The position numbers were made by a program, and so were the translations under genes. Below the pieces are notes generated by a model. That model did not search any database and had not been told where the DNA came from. It saw only the letters and a program-made list of their open reading frames with translations. From assembly GCA_963829505.1 (NCBI GenBank), contig CAWHIL010000001.1, forward strand, positions 496,001 through 560,000: a stretch of DNA of 64,000 nucleotides, read 5' to 3'. Below, piece by piece: positions 9,602-19,045 of the stretch; positions within the stretch are counted from its first letter, which is position 1; each line of letters starts with the position of its first letter. The DNA comes from Roseiarcus sp963829505 (lineage in GTDB: Bacteria > Pseudomonadota > Alphaproteobacteria > Rhizobiales > Beijerinckiaceae).

Positions 9602-10425
9602 GAATCTACGGCCACAAGCTCACGGTGCTGGCGCAGGTCGGCCTCGCCATCGTCATCCTGAACGCGCTCGTGGCTCTCTTCGCCCCGCTGATCGCGCCTT
9701 ACGATCAGGCGACCCCGGTCGGCGACCCGTGGGCCGATCCGAGCTGGCAGCACTGGCTTGGCCTCGACAATCTCGGCCGCGACCTCCTGAGCCGGCTCAT
9801 CTATGGCGCGCGGCTGACGATCGGGCTCGCGCTCATCATCACGGCGCTGTCGTTCTCGATCGGCATCATCGCGGGCTTCGCGGCGGCCGTCGCCGGCGGC
9901 TGGGTGGATCTCGCGCTGTCGCGCCTCGTCGATCTCCTGCTGTCGATGCCGACGCTGATCTTCGCCTTCGTCGTGCTCTCGGTGCTCGGCACGGCGATCC
10001 CGGTGCTCATCGTGACCATCGCGATTCTCGATTCGACCAAGGTCTTCCGGCTCGCCCGCTCGGTCGGCGTGGGGCTCGTCAGCCTCGAATTCGTCGAAGC
10101 CGCGCGGCTGCGCGGCGAGGGCTGGTGGTGGATCATCACCCGCGAGATCCTGCCGAACGCGATCCCGCCGCTGACCGCCGAGTTCGGCCTGCGCTTCTGC
10201 TTCACTTTCCTGTTCGTCGCTTCGCTGAGCTTCCTCGGCCTCGGCGTGCAGCCGCCGAACGCCGACTGGGGCAGCATGGTGCGCGACTACAAGGACATGA
10301 TCGACTACGGCTCGATCGCGCCGATCTACCCGGCCGCGGCGATCGCGCTCCTGACCATCGGCGTCAATTTCGTCGTCGACTGGATGCTCGCCATTCACTC
10401 CCGCGGACAGGGAGAGGGCGCATGA
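9598..10425 (+). CDS. ABC transporter permease, DppC-type
   Basis: The 275-residue second membrane subunit opens MRIYGHKLTVLAQVGLAIVI, with one anchor helix and the signature HWLGLDNLGRDLLSRLIYGAR near residue 60, typical of DppC/OppC. The ATPase-contact region EAARLRGEGWWWIITREILPN lies near residue 170. FLFVASLSFLGLGVQPPNADWG near 205 is highly conserved in this family. It overlaps the genes on both sides by four bases. It forms the channel with the upstream permease. Confidence 0.93.
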   Translation: MRIYGHKLTVLAQVGLAIVILNALVALFAPLIAPYDQATPVGDPWADPSWQHWLGLDNLGRDLLSRLIYGARLTIGLALIITALSFSIGIIAGFAAAVAGGWVDLALSRLVDLLLSMPTLIFAFVVLSVLGTAIPVLIVTIAILDSTKVFRLARSVGVGLVSLEFVEAARLRGEGWWWIITREILPNAIPPLTAEFGLRFCFTFLFVASLSFLGLGVQPPNADWGSMVRDYKDMIDYGSIAPIYPAAAIALLTIGVNFVVDWMLAIHSRGQGEGA

Positions 10426-12065
10426 CCGCCTCAGCCGGGCGCGACCGCGTCGTCCTCGACCTCAATCTGCTGCGGGTTCAGGTGCGGACGGATCACGGCG
10501 ACGGGCCGGTGCTGGTCGACGACGTCTCGCTCGAGCTCAGGCGCGGCGAGGTCATCGGGCTGATCGGCGAATCCGGCGCCGGAAAATCGACCATCGGGCT
10601 CGCCGCGATGGGCTATACGCGGCGCAACTGCTTCATCGTCGGCGGAAAGATCGTCTTCAACGGCGCGGATCTGCGCACCATGACGGCGGAGCAGAGGCGG
10701 GCGCTGAGAGGCCTCAAGCTCTCCTACATCGCCCAGAGCGCGGCCGCCTCGTTCAATCCCGCGATGACGCTCATGGACCAGGTCTGCGAGGCGCCCGTCC
10801 GGCACGGCGTGATGAAGCGCAGCGACGCGCAGGCCGCGGCGGTGGAGCTCTTCCGCGACCTCGACCTGCCGAACCCGGAGACGATCGGCTCGCGCTATCC
10901 CCACCAGGTGTCGGGCGGACAATTGCAGCGCGTCATGGCGGCGATGGCGATGATCGGCAAGCCGGACATCATCGTGTTCGACGAACCGACGACCGCCCTC
11001 GACGTGACGACCCAGGTCGAGTGTCTCGCCGCCTTCCGCCGCATCGTGCGCGAGCACCGCTCGGCCGCCCTCTACATCACCCACGACCTCGCGGTCGTCG
11101 CCCAGATCGCCGACCGGATCATGGTCTTGAGGCGCGGCAAGATGGTCGAGTTCGGCGATGCGCGGGCCATCCTTCAGGATCCGCAGGAGGATTACACCCG
11201 CAGGCTGGTCACCGAGAGGACGGCCGGACACGCCTTCGTCTCGCAGCGACAGGCTACGGCGCCGATTCTCGCCGTCGAGAGCGTCACCGCCCATTACGCA
11301 GGAAAGCCCAACGTCATCGACGACGTCAGCCTCGAAATCTTCAAGGGAGACACGCTGGCGGTGGTCGGCGAATCGGGATCGGGCAAGTCGACGCTGGCGC
11401 GCGTCGTCACCGGCCTCCTGCCGCGCGCCGAGGGCGACGTCCTGTTCAACGGGACGAGCTTGCCTCCCCGCCTCAAGGACCGCTCGCGCGACCAGCTCCG
11501 GCGCATCCAGATGATCTACCAGATGCCCGACGTGGCGCTCAATCCGCAGCAGACGCTGCTCGACGTGATCGGCCGGCCGGCAGCCTTCTATTTCAAGCGC
11601 TCGCGCGCCGAGGTTCGGGCGCGCGTGGTCGAACTTCTGAAACAGATGGATCTGCCCGAGCATTTCATCGACCGGAAGACGTCCGAACTGTCGGGCGGCC
11701 AGAAGCAGCGGGTGTCGATCGCACGCGCGCTGGCGGCCGAACCCGACCTCATCATCTGCGACGAGGTGACTTCGGCTCTCGACCAGTTGGTCGGAGAGGA
11801 GATCCTGCGCCTGCTGAAGCGGCTTCAGGACGAGCTCGGGGTCGCCTACCTGTTCATCACCCACGACCTCGGCACGGTGAGGCGGATCGCCAACAAGGTG
11901 GTGGTCATGCTGCGCGGCAAGACGGTGGCGCAGGGCGACACCGCCGCCGTTTTCGCCCCGCCCTACCACCCGTACACGGAGCTGCTGCTGTCCTCGGTCC
12001 CCGAGATGCGGCCCGAGTGGCTGGACGAGGTCCTGGCCCGCCGCGCCGTCAGGCGGCATGCGTAA
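10422..12065 (+). CDS. ABC transporter ATP-binding protein with two ATPase domains (DppD-DppF fusion)
   Basis: The 547-residue cytoplasmic ATPase fuses two nucleotide-binding domains and powers the preceding permeases. The first domain has Walker A GESGAGKST near residue 45, signature SGGQLQR near 165 and Walker B with DEPTTALD near 185. The second has GESGSGKST near 320, LSGGQKQR near 425 and DEVTSALD near 447. Both end in the usual ITHDL switch histidine. Fused forms such as YejF and GsiA are known, while separate DppD and DppF are commoner. It ends the operon. Confidence 0.93.
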   Translation: MTASAGRDRVVLDLNLLRVQVRTDHGDGPVLVDDVSLELRRGEVIGLIGESGAGKSTIGLAAMGYTRRNCFIVGGKIVFNGADLRTMTAEQRRALRGLKLSYIAQSAAASFNPAMTLMDQVCEAPVRHGVMKRSDAQAAAVELFRDLDLPNPETIGSRYPHQVSGGQLQRVMAAMAMIGKPDIIVFDEPTTALDVTTQVECLAAFRRIVREHRSAALYITHDLAVVAQIADRIMVLRRGKMVEFGDARAILQDPQEDYTRRLVTERTAGHAFVSQRQATAPILAVESVTAHYAGKPNVIDDVSLEIFKGDTLAVVGESGSGKSTLARVVTGLLPRAEGDVLFNGTSLPPRLKDRSRDQLRRIQMIYQMPDVALNPQQTLLDVIGRPAAFYFKRSRAEVRARVVELLKQMDLPEHFIDRKTSELSGGQKQRVSIARALAAEPDLIICDEVTSALDQLVGEEILRLLKRLQDELGVAYLFITHDLGTVRRIANKVVVMLRGKTVAQGDTAAVFAPPYHPYTELLLSSVPEMRPEWLDEVLARRAVRRHA

Positions 12066-12234
12066 GGGGGGAGGCCAAGCTTGCCGGGTCGGCAATTCGT
12101 TTCTATAGGGCACGGACGCCGGTTGAGGCCGCCGCAAGCGACCCTTGAGGGCGCTTGCGCCCGGTTGAGGCCCGTTCATTGCATGGCGGACAACGCCGAC
12201 CCGTCGTTCGGCGGAAGAGGAGGATCCATCTAAC

Positions 12235-14500
12235 ATGCGCGCCCCAGGCGGACCCCGTCTGTTGCTGCGGCGGCTCCGCGAGGTCATGGCGGAGCCCGTC
12301 ACCGCGCAGGCGCGCCTCGACCGCATCGTCGTCCTGATCGCCTCGAACATGGTGGCGGAAGTCTGCTCGCTCTATGTCGTGCGCGCCGACGGGGCCATGG
12401 AGCTTTTCGCCACCGAGGGCCTGAATCGCGAGGCCGTCCATCTGACGACGATGGAGCCGGGCGAGGGCCTCGTCGGCCTGATCGCGTCGAGCGCCGAGCC
12501 GCTCGCGCTCTCCGACGCGCAGCACCACCCGGCCTTCGCCTACAAGCCCGAAACGGGCGAAGAGATCTATCAGTCGTTCCTCGGCGTCCCCGTGCTGCGC
12601 AACGGCGCGACGATCGGCGTTCTGGTCGTCCAGAACCGCGCGCGGCGCACCTATTCGGAGGAAGAGGTCGAGGCGCTGCAGACGACGGCGATGCTGCTGG
12701 CCGAGATGATCGCGTCGGGCGAACTCCAGGCGATCGCCTTCCAGGGCGCGGCGATCGCGGTGCGCAATCCGCTGGCCATGAAGGGGGTCGGCATCGGCGA
12801 CGGCCTCGGGCTCGGACACGTCGTCCTGCACCAGCCGCGCGTCGCGGTGTCGAAGATCGTCGCCGACGACGTCGAACTCGGAACTCACGCGGCTCGACAC
12901 CGCCATCGGCGCGATGCGCGCCTCCGTCGACCAACTCATCGACCGCAGCGACGACGGCCGCTCGGGCGAGCACCGCGACGTGCTCGAGGCCTTCCGCATG
13001 ATCGCCCACGACCGCGGCTGGCTGCGCCGGCTGCGCGAGGCCGTCCGCTCGGGCCTGACCGCCGAGGCGGCGGTGGAGAAGGTCCAGAACGACGCCCGCG
13101 CCAAGCTGCAGCGGCAGACCGACCCCTATCTGCGCGACCGCCTGCACGACCTGACCGATATCGCCAACCGCCTCCTGCATCAGCTCGCCGGGCAGAGCCT
13201 GGTGCTGCTCCCCGAGGAACTGCCCGAAAACGCCATCCTCGTCGCCCGCTCGATGAGCCCCGCGGCGCTGCTCGACTACGACCGGTCGCGTCTGCGCGGC
13301 CTCGTGCTCGAGGAGGCCGGCGCCTCGAGCCACGTCGCCATCGTGGCTCGCGCCCTGGCCCTGCCGGCGGTCAGCGACGTGCGCAACGTGACCGAAATCG
13401 TCGAGCACGGCGACCCGATCATCGTCGACGGCGATTCGGGCGAGGTCTACCTGCGCCCGCCCCCCGATGTCGAGGCGGCCTACGCCGAAAAGGCCCGGAT
13501 GCGGGCGCGCAAGCAGGCGCAGTTTCACGCGCTTCGCGATCTGCCGACGGTCAGCCTCGACGGCGTGCGCATCGGCCTGCACATGAACGCGGGCCTGCTT
13601 GTCGACATGCCCCACCTCGCGGAGACGGGCGCCGAATCGATCGGCCTCTTCCGCACCGAGCTCCAGTTCATGCTGGCCTCCCGCTTCCCGAGGCCCGGCG
13701 TTCAGGAGGAGCTCTACCGCTCGGTGCTCGACGCCGCCGAGGGCCGGACGGTGACCTTCCGCACCCTCGACATCGGCGGCGACAAGCTCCTGCCGTACAT
13801 GAAGGGCTTCGAGGAGGAGAACCCGGCGCTCGGCTGGCGCGCGCTGCGCATCGGCCTCGACCGCCCGGCGCTCTTGCGCATGCAGCTTCGCGCCTTCATC
13901 CGCGCCGGGGCCGGGCGCGATCTGAGAGTGATGGCGCCGATGGTCTCGACCGTCGACGAATACAAGCGGACGCGGGCGCTGTTCGACCGGGAGCTTGCGT
14001 GGAGCGCGGACCATGGCCATGCGGCCCCCCGCTCGGCCAAGCTCGGCGTCATGGTCGAGGTCCCCTCGCTCCTCTGGCAGCTCGACGAAATCGCCGCCGT
14101 CGCCGATTTTCTCTCGGTCGGCTCGAACGACCTGATGCAATATCTCTACGCCGTCGACCGCGACAACCGCCGGGTCGCCGACCGTTTCGATCCGTTGAGC
14201 GTCGGTTTCCTGCGGGCGCTGCGCGCCATCGCGGAAGCGGCGGGGCGGGCCGGAACGCCGCTGACGCTTTGCGGCGAAATCGGCGGCCGGCCGCTCGAGG
14301 CGATGGCGCTGACCGCCATCGGCTACCGCGAACTCTCGATGTCGGCCGCCTCGATCGGCCCGGTCAAGGCGATGATCCTCACGCTCGACGTGGGCGAGAC
14401 CGCGCGCGCGGTCGCGGCGATGCTGGCGGGCGGCCGCGACGACGCCTCGCTGCGCGACGAACTCACGGGCCTCGCCGAGCGCCTCAACGTGCGCCTTTAG
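12235..14500 (+). CDS. ptsP: Phosphoenolpyruvate-protein phosphotransferase, nitrogen PTS EI-Ntr (frameshifted)
   Basis: EI-Ntr takes phosphate from PEP and passes it to NPr and EIIA-Ntr, a regulatory relay for nitrogen, potassium and PHA metabolism. The N-terminal GAF domain spans residues ~1-155 (CSLYVVRADGAMELFATEG, YQSFLGVPVLRNGATIGVLV). The swivelling domain contains the phospho-histidine motif GASSHVAIVARAL, and the PEP-binding barrel contains GLFRTELQFM, FRTLDIGGDK and LCGEIGGRP. The frame changes within 12871-12886, where one surplus base in a GAACTC context must go to join the halves. Corrected length is 754 residues, normal for PtsP. The upstream site AGGAGGATCC supports the ATG at 12235. 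Sequence error is the likeliest cause. Confidence 0.9.
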
Positions 14501-14529
14501 CGCGCGCGTCTCCCCTCCGGTTTGAGCCC

Positions 14530-15606
14530 ATGGCCGCCAACGAAAACTTCGACCTCATCGTCCGCCGCTACGAGGAAATCGGCGCGCGCCTCAGCGAGGG
14601 CGCGGCCGGCGCGGAATATTCGGCGCTGTCGCGCGAGATGAGCGACCTCGAGCCGGTGGTTACCGCGATCCGGGCGTTTCGCGACAAGACGCGGGAGAAG
14701 GCCGACCTCGCGCTTCTCCTCGCTGACCCGGCGCTCGACGCCGAGATGCGGGCGCTCGCGACCGGCGAACTCGCCGAAGCCGAGCAGGCGTCCGAGGATA
14801 TGGCGCAGACGATCCGGGTCGCGCTCCTGCCGAAGGACGCCGCCGACGAGGGCGACGCGATCCTCGAGGTGCGCGCCGGCACGGGCGGCGACGAGGCGGC
14901 GCTGTTCGCCGGCGACCTCTTGCGCATGTACGTCAAATACGCGGAGGCGAAGCGCTGGACGGTCGAGATCCTGTCCACGAGCGAGGGGACGGCGGGCGGC
15001 GTCAAGGAGGCCGTCGCGCAGATCTCCGGGCGGGGCGTGTTCGCCCGGCTGAAGTTCGAAAGCGGCGTGCATCGCGTCCAGCGGGTGCCGGCCACAGAAG
15101 CGCAGGGACGCATCCACACCTCGGCGGCGACGGTTGCGGTGCTGCCGCTGGCGCGGGAGGCGGACGTCGTCATCAACGAGGCCGACCTCAAGATCGACAC
15201 GATGCGCGCCAGCGGCGCCGGCGGCCAGCACGTCAACAAGACGGAATCGGCGATCCGCATCACCCACATTCCGACCGGCGTCGTGGTCGCGATGCAGGAG
15301 GAGCGTTCGCAGCATCGCAACCGCGCCAAGGCGATGGCGCTGCTCCGCTCGCGCATTCTCGACGCCCGCAGCCAGGCCCTCGACGCCGAACGCGCCGAGG
15401 AGCGCCGCTCGCAGGTTGGCTCGGGCGACCGCTCGCAGCGCATCCGGACCTATAATTTCCCGCAAGGAAGGGTCACAGACCACAGGGTGAACCTCACCCT
15501 CTACGCGCTCGACCGGATCATGGAGGGCGACGGGCTCGACGAGATCGTCGACGCGCTGACCGCCGAGCGTCAGGCGGAGTTGCTCGCCCAGCAGGGCGCG
15601 GCGTGA
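14530..15606 (+). CDS. prfA: Peptide chain release factor 1
   Basis: RF1 recognises UAA and UAG and triggers peptide release. The 358-residue protein has the family start region ENFDLIVRRYEEIGARLS. The acidic patch EVRAGTGGDEAALFAGDLLRMY lies near residue 120. The catalytic GGQ sits in RASGAGGQHVNKTESAIRIT near residue 228, and SQVGSGDRSQRIRTYNFPQGR lies near 300. It lies 29 bases after ptsP, and its stop overlaps the nadD start (GTGA), so the three are probably co-transcribed. Confidence 0.96.
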   Translation: MAANENFDLIVRRYEEIGARLSEGAAGAEYSALSREMSDLEPVVTAIRAFRDKTREKADLALLLADPALDAEMRALATGELAEAEQASEDMAQTIRVALLPKDAADEGDAILEVRAGTGGDEAALFAGDLLRMYVKYAEAKRWTVEILSTSEGTAGGVKEAVAQISGRGVFARLKFESGVHRVQRVPATEAQGRIHTSAATVAVLPLAREADVVINEADLKIDTMRASGAGGQHVNKTESAIRITHIPTGVVVAMQEERSQHRNRAKAMALLRSRILDARSQALDAERAEERRSQVGSGDRSQRIRTYNFPQGRVTDHRVNLTLYALDRIMEGDGLDEIVDALTAERQAELLAQQGAA

Positions 15607-16232
15607 CCCGTCTGCCGCGCCTGCCGCCGTTCACGCCCGGCATGAGAATCGGGCTTCTCGGCGGGTCGTTCAATCCGCCGCACGCGGGCCATGCGCTGGT
15701 GACGCGGCTGGCGCTGACGCGGCTCGGCCTCGACCGCGTATGGTGGCTGGTGACGCCCGGCAACCCGTTGAAGTCTGGCGCCGAGCTTGCGGCCATCCAC
15801 GAGCGGGTGGAGGCCGCCCGGCGCCTCGTCGGCGGTCCCCGGGTCGCCGTCACCGACATCGAGGCCAGGATCGGCGCGCGCTACACCGCCGACACGATCG
15901 CCTTTCTCAAGCGGCGGGCGCCGCAGGCGCATTTCGTCTGGCTCATGGGGGCCGACAATCTCCGCCAGTTCCACATGTGGCGGCGCTGGCGCGCCATCGC
16001 CGAACTGACGCCGATCGCCGTGATCGACCGGCCGGGCTCGACGCTAAAGGCGATGTCGAGCCGCGCGGCGGTCGCGCTCCAGCGATGGCGCGTGCCCGAG
16101 CGCGAGGCGCTGACGCTCGCGGATCGCCGCCCGCCCGCCGTTCTCTTCCTGCACGGGCCGCGCTCCGAACTCTCCTCGACCGAAATTCGGCACGCGCCGG
16201 CGGGACCTGCGCCGGCCGAGGCTTCCGTCTGA
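15603..16232 (+). CDS. nadD: Nicotinate-nucleotide adenylyltransferase
   Basis: NadD transfers AMP from ATP to nicotinate mononucleotide in NAD synthesis. The 209-residue protein has the nucleotidyltransferase signature GLLGGSFNPPHAGHALV at residues ~16-33, containing the HxGH-type motif. The NaMN-recognition part reads VWWLVTPGNPLKS near 47 and FVWLMGADNLRQFHMW near 112. SSTEIR near the end matches the ISSTxIR motif. The GTG at 15603 overlaps the prfA stop. An internal ATG at residue 14 is an alternative start. In many alphaproteobacteria nadD sits with proA and rsfS, so this neighbourhood is unusual. Confidence 0.93.
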   Translation: MTRLPRLPPFTPGMRIGLLGGSFNPPHAGHALVTRLALTRLGLDRVWWLVTPGNPLKSGAELAAIHERVEAARRLVGGPRVAVTDIEARIGARYTADTIAFLKRRAPQAHFVWLMGADNLRQFHMWRRWRAIAELTPIAVIDRPGSTLKAMSSRAAVALQRWRVPEREALTLADRRPPAVLFLHGPRSELSSTEIRHAPAGPAPAEASV

Positions 16233-16353
16233 GCCCGTAGTGCACGGCCTTCTGCCGGAAGGCAGCTTCGGGCAAGGCGCGGCGGCCAGATTCGGAGGCG
16301 ACAAAGTCCCCGCGAGTTTTTCCCCGTGCCGCCCGAAGCTGAGCTTGGTCCCC

Positions 16354-17121
16354 GTGCTGCGATTTAGGGCCGCCCTCGCCGCCGGCCTTCTCGCCGCGGC
16401 GGCACTCTCCGGCTGCGAGAATTTCGGCGACCGCACGAGTTCGATCCGGCGGTCCGCCGCAACGGCCGCGCCGACCGACGAAGCGGGCCGGCGCGCCGCT
16501 CTCGAAACCTTGCGCGCCCGCTACGAGAAGAGCCCGGGCGAGAAGACGATCTCGATCGACTACGCCCGCGAATTGAGGGCCGCCGACCGCACCGGGGAAG
16601 CGGTCGCGGTCATGCAGACGGCGGCGGTCAAGGCGCCGAGAGACGAAGAGATCCTCGGCGAATACGGCAAGGCGCTGGCCGACGCGGGCGAGCTTCAGCA
16701 GGCCAAGGACGTGCTGACGCGCGCCTATACGCCCGACCGTCCGAAATGGGACGTGCTCTCCGTGCAGGGGGCGGTGGCGGACAAGATGGGCGACGCCGAG
16801 GCCGCCATGTCCTTCTATCGCGAGGCCCTGAAGATCGCGCCCGACGAGCCCGGCGTTCTCACCAACATGGGCCTCTCGCTGGCGCTCGGCCGGAACCTCG
16901 CGGAATCCGAGCGCGCTCTTCGCCGGGCGGCGGCGAGCCCGAAGGCCGACGCGACGACGAGGGGCGACCTCGCCCTGGTGCTGGCGCTCGAAGGCAAGTA
17001 CGCCGAGGCCGAAAAGGTCGGCGAGACCGACCTCTCGCCGGAGGAGGCGCGCGCCAACGTGGAAGCGATCCGCCACATGGCGGCCCGCACCGCGGCGCCG
17101 CGGAGGCCAGCGAGCGGGTAG
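16354..17121 (+). CDS. TPR-repeat lipoprotein, TadD-like
   Basis: The 255-residue protein has a lipoprotein signal, LRFRAALAAGLLAAAALSGC, with lipobox LSGC. After a linker come several tetratricopeptide repeats (YARELRAADRTGEAVAVMQ, EYGKALADAGELQQAKDVL, KMGDAEAAMSFYREALKIAP). The layout resembles TadD assembly lipoproteins of Flp pili, but no tad genes are nearby, so the role is open. I chose GTG at 16354, which places the hydrophobic signal at the terminus. An ATG at 16240 would add 38 residues ahead of it. A family C repeat follows the stop. Confidence 0.8.
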   Translation: MLRFRAALAAGLLAAAALSGCENFGDRTSSIRRSAATAAPTDEAGRRAALETLRARYEKSPGEKTISIDYARELRAADRTGEAVAVMQTAAVKAPRDEEILGEYGKALADAGELQQAKDVLTRAYTPDRPKWDVLSVQGAVADKMGDAEAAMSFYREALKIAPDEPGVLTNMGLSLALGRNLAESERALRRAAASPKADATTRGDLALVLALEGKYAEAEKVGETDLSPEEARANVEAIRHMAARTAAPRRPASG

Positions 17122-17141
17122 GCTTCGGTCGCCAGGCGACC

Positions 17142-17228
17142 GTCATTGCGAGGAGCGGAGCGACGCGGCAATCCAGACCGCGCGCTCGATTCTGGATCGC
17201 TTCGCTTCGCTCGCGAAGACGAATGTCA
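17142..17228. repeat. Palindromic dispersed repeat, family C, copy 1
   Basis: It begins GTCATTGCGAGGAGCGGAGC and ends in the near-complement GCTTCGCTCGCGAAGACGAA, with GGCAATCCAGA facing TCTGGATCGC inside. This is the common alphaproteobacterial repeat of the form GTCATTGCGAGGAGC. A longer copy is at 32667-32798. It sits between two convergent genes. Confidence 0.75.
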
Positions 17229-17250
17229 GAGAGCGGCGCGCTTTTCCCCC

Positions 17251-18195
17251 TCAGTCGCGGTCCTCGGTCCCCGACCCCATGCCCTGATCGGCGCTGTAGC
17301 CAGCGCCCGCGGGCAGCACCGGCGGCAGGGGGTTGGTTTCGCCGACGGGGGGCGGCAGGGCGACGTCGGGCCCCTGGCCCGGGCTCATGGGCGAGGGCGG
17401 GACGAGCGCCACCGCCCGCTCATCGCCGCGGCGGGAAACGTCGAGCGGCTCTTCGACGTCGGGCGCCGGCGGCAGGCCGTCCGGGGCGCCGGGCGGCGGC
17501 GTGCGGAAATTCGGCTGCGGCGTCGGCTTGCAGATGCGGCGCGGACCGGTGTCGGTCGCGCCGTGGTTCGCCAGATCGAGATGGATATGGTTGTAGTGGA
17601 AGACGTCGGACCCGGGGCCGAGCACGGTGGTGAAATACTGGCAGGCCGCCGCGTGCGCCTCGTGCAGGAAGGCCGCCTCCTGCGTCCCTTCGCTCTTCCA
17701 GTCGCGCACATATTGCAGGGTGCGGCCGTCGGCCAGCGTGAAGCCCGAGACGTCGACGGCGTTGCCGAAAGCGTGCTCGGACAGGCGCTCGCCAGGCTGA
17801 TTGTCGACCGAACGGCAGGAATAGGCGCCGAACACGTTGACGGACGCGACCCTCTGCCCGAACCGCGCCTCGGCGTCCGGCTGCACGGCGTCGCGGAGCC
17901 ACGCCTCGAGCGCCGGGATCATCGGACAGTCGATGGTCAGCGTCTTGTCGAGCCCGACCTTGCCGTCGTCGAGCGCCGAGACATGCAGCGGCCGCGTCAT
18001 GCCGCACATGCCCGGACCGTCGATCTCCTGAGCAGGAACGATGACGTCGGAGGGCCGCACGAGATTGCGGGCGAAGCAGGCGTTCTCGGCCTGCGCGCGC
18101 CAGGCGGGGCGTTCCGGATGGCCGAAGAAGCCGCAGCCCGAAAGCGCAAGCCCGGCGACAGACGCAAGAATCCATGGCCGAACGCGACGCGCCAT
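17251..18195 (-). CDS. Extensin-like lipoprotein
   Basis: The 314-residue envelope protein begins with a lipoprotein signal, RPWILASVAGLALSGC. Residues ~40-225 match the bacterial extensin-like C-terminal domain (PF06904), with CPMIPALEAWL, ACxFARN-type cysteines, GAYSCRSVD and the metal-site-like stretch SEHAFGNAVDVSGFTLADG followed by HYNHIHLDLANHG. The last ~85 residues are a Pro/Gly-rich tail. The domain resembles D-Ala-D-Ala carboxypeptidase folds, so a role in cell wall processing is plausible but unproved. It is monocistronic. Confidence 0.88.
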   Translation of the reverse strand: MARRVRPWILASVAGLALSGCGFFGHPERPAWRAQAENACFARNLVRPSDVIVPAQEIDGPGMCGMTRPLHVSALDDGKVGLDKTLTIDCPMIPALEAWLRDAVQPDAEARFGQRVASVNVFGAYSCRSVDNQPGERLSEHAFGNAVDVSGFTLADGRTLQYVRDWKSEGTQEAAFLHEAHAAACQYFTTVLGPGSDVFHYNHIHLDLANHGATDTGPRRICKPTPQPNFRTPPPGAPDGLPPAPDVEEPLDVSRRGDERAVALVPPSPMSPGQGPDVALPPPVGETNPLPPVLPAGAGYSADQGMGSGTEDRD

Positions 18196-18394
18196 GCGGC
18201 GAAAATGCGAGCCCCGGCTTAAGAAATGCTTAAGGATTACGAAGATTCGTCAAAGGTTTGCGAATTTGACGCTTCGGAACGCGGCCGCGGCGCGACGTTG
18301 CGACGGGGAGGCGCGCCCCCGCCCGCCATCCCTCCGCCGCACTTTCCCCCCATGAGCCGCCCGCGTTAAGCTTCCGCGAAGGAGCAGAGATTCG

Positions 18395-19045
18395 GTGGAT
18401 TGGCGCAGTGGAGCCGAGGCGGCGACGCTTGCAATGGCGTTGGCGCTGGCGGCGGCGCCGGCGGCGGCGCATCCTCATGTCTGGGTGACGGTGAAGAGCG
18501 AACTCGCCTTCACGCCCGACGGCAAGGTCGCGGCGGTGGTTCACGACTGGGTGTTCGACGAGATGTATTCGTCATTCGCAACGCAGGGCCTGGCCGCCAA
18601 GGGCGAACTCGTCAAGCGCGAGCAGTTCGCCCCGCTCGCCCGGGAGAACGCCGGCGGCCTCGCCGACGTCGGCTATTTCACCACCCTGAAGATCGGCGGC
18701 AAGACCATCGATTTCGGCTCGGTCACGGACTATTGGATGGAGGAGCGGCCCGACCATCTGGTCGAGTTCCACGTCACCGTGCCGCTCAAGGATCCGACGC
18801 CGCCCAAGGGCTTCGTCACGTTGCGCGTGTCCGACCCCGAGTTCTTCATCGACTTCGAATACGACGACAAGACGCCGATCACGCTCGTCAAGGCGCCGGC
18901 CGGCTGTTCCGCCTCGGTCGCCAAGCCGAAGTCGCTCGAGCAGGACGACAAGCAGAAGCTGTCGGAATCCTTCTTCACCAACCTGTCGCCGGGGACCAAT
19001 TTCGGGTTCAAGATGGCGAGCACCGCAATCATCGCCTGCCCATGA
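18395..19045 (+). CDS. DUF1007 periplasmic protein, NicO-associated
   Basis: The 216-residue exported protein has a signal of small residues (TLAMALALAAAPAAAHPHVW) cleaved before HPHVWV, the characteristic start of mature DUF1007 proteins. DWVFDEMYSSFA near residue 50 and FFIDFEYDD near 150 fit the family. The GTG at 18395 follows a GAAGGAG site. It overlaps the following NicO gene by four bases, a pairing widely seen for this family. It is thought to help metal export, perhaps as a periplasmic metal binder, but its function is unproved. Confidence 0.88.
   Translation: MDWRSGAEAATLAMALALAAAPAAAHPHVWVTVKSELAFTPDGKVAAVVHDWVFDEMYSSFATQGLAAKGELVKREQFAPLARENAGGLADVGYFTTLKIGGKTIDFGSVTDYWMEERPDHLVEFHVTVPLKDPTPPKGFVTLRVSDPEFFIDFEYDDKTPITLVKAPAGCSASVAKPKSLEQDDKQKLSESFFTNLSPGTNFGFKMASTAIIACP

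Noticed and set aside
12235..15606. A 1123-residue open frame joining PtsP and RF1
   Set aside because: The middle is out-of-frame sequence created by the ptsP indel. RF1 has its own start at 14530 and PtsP ends at 14500.
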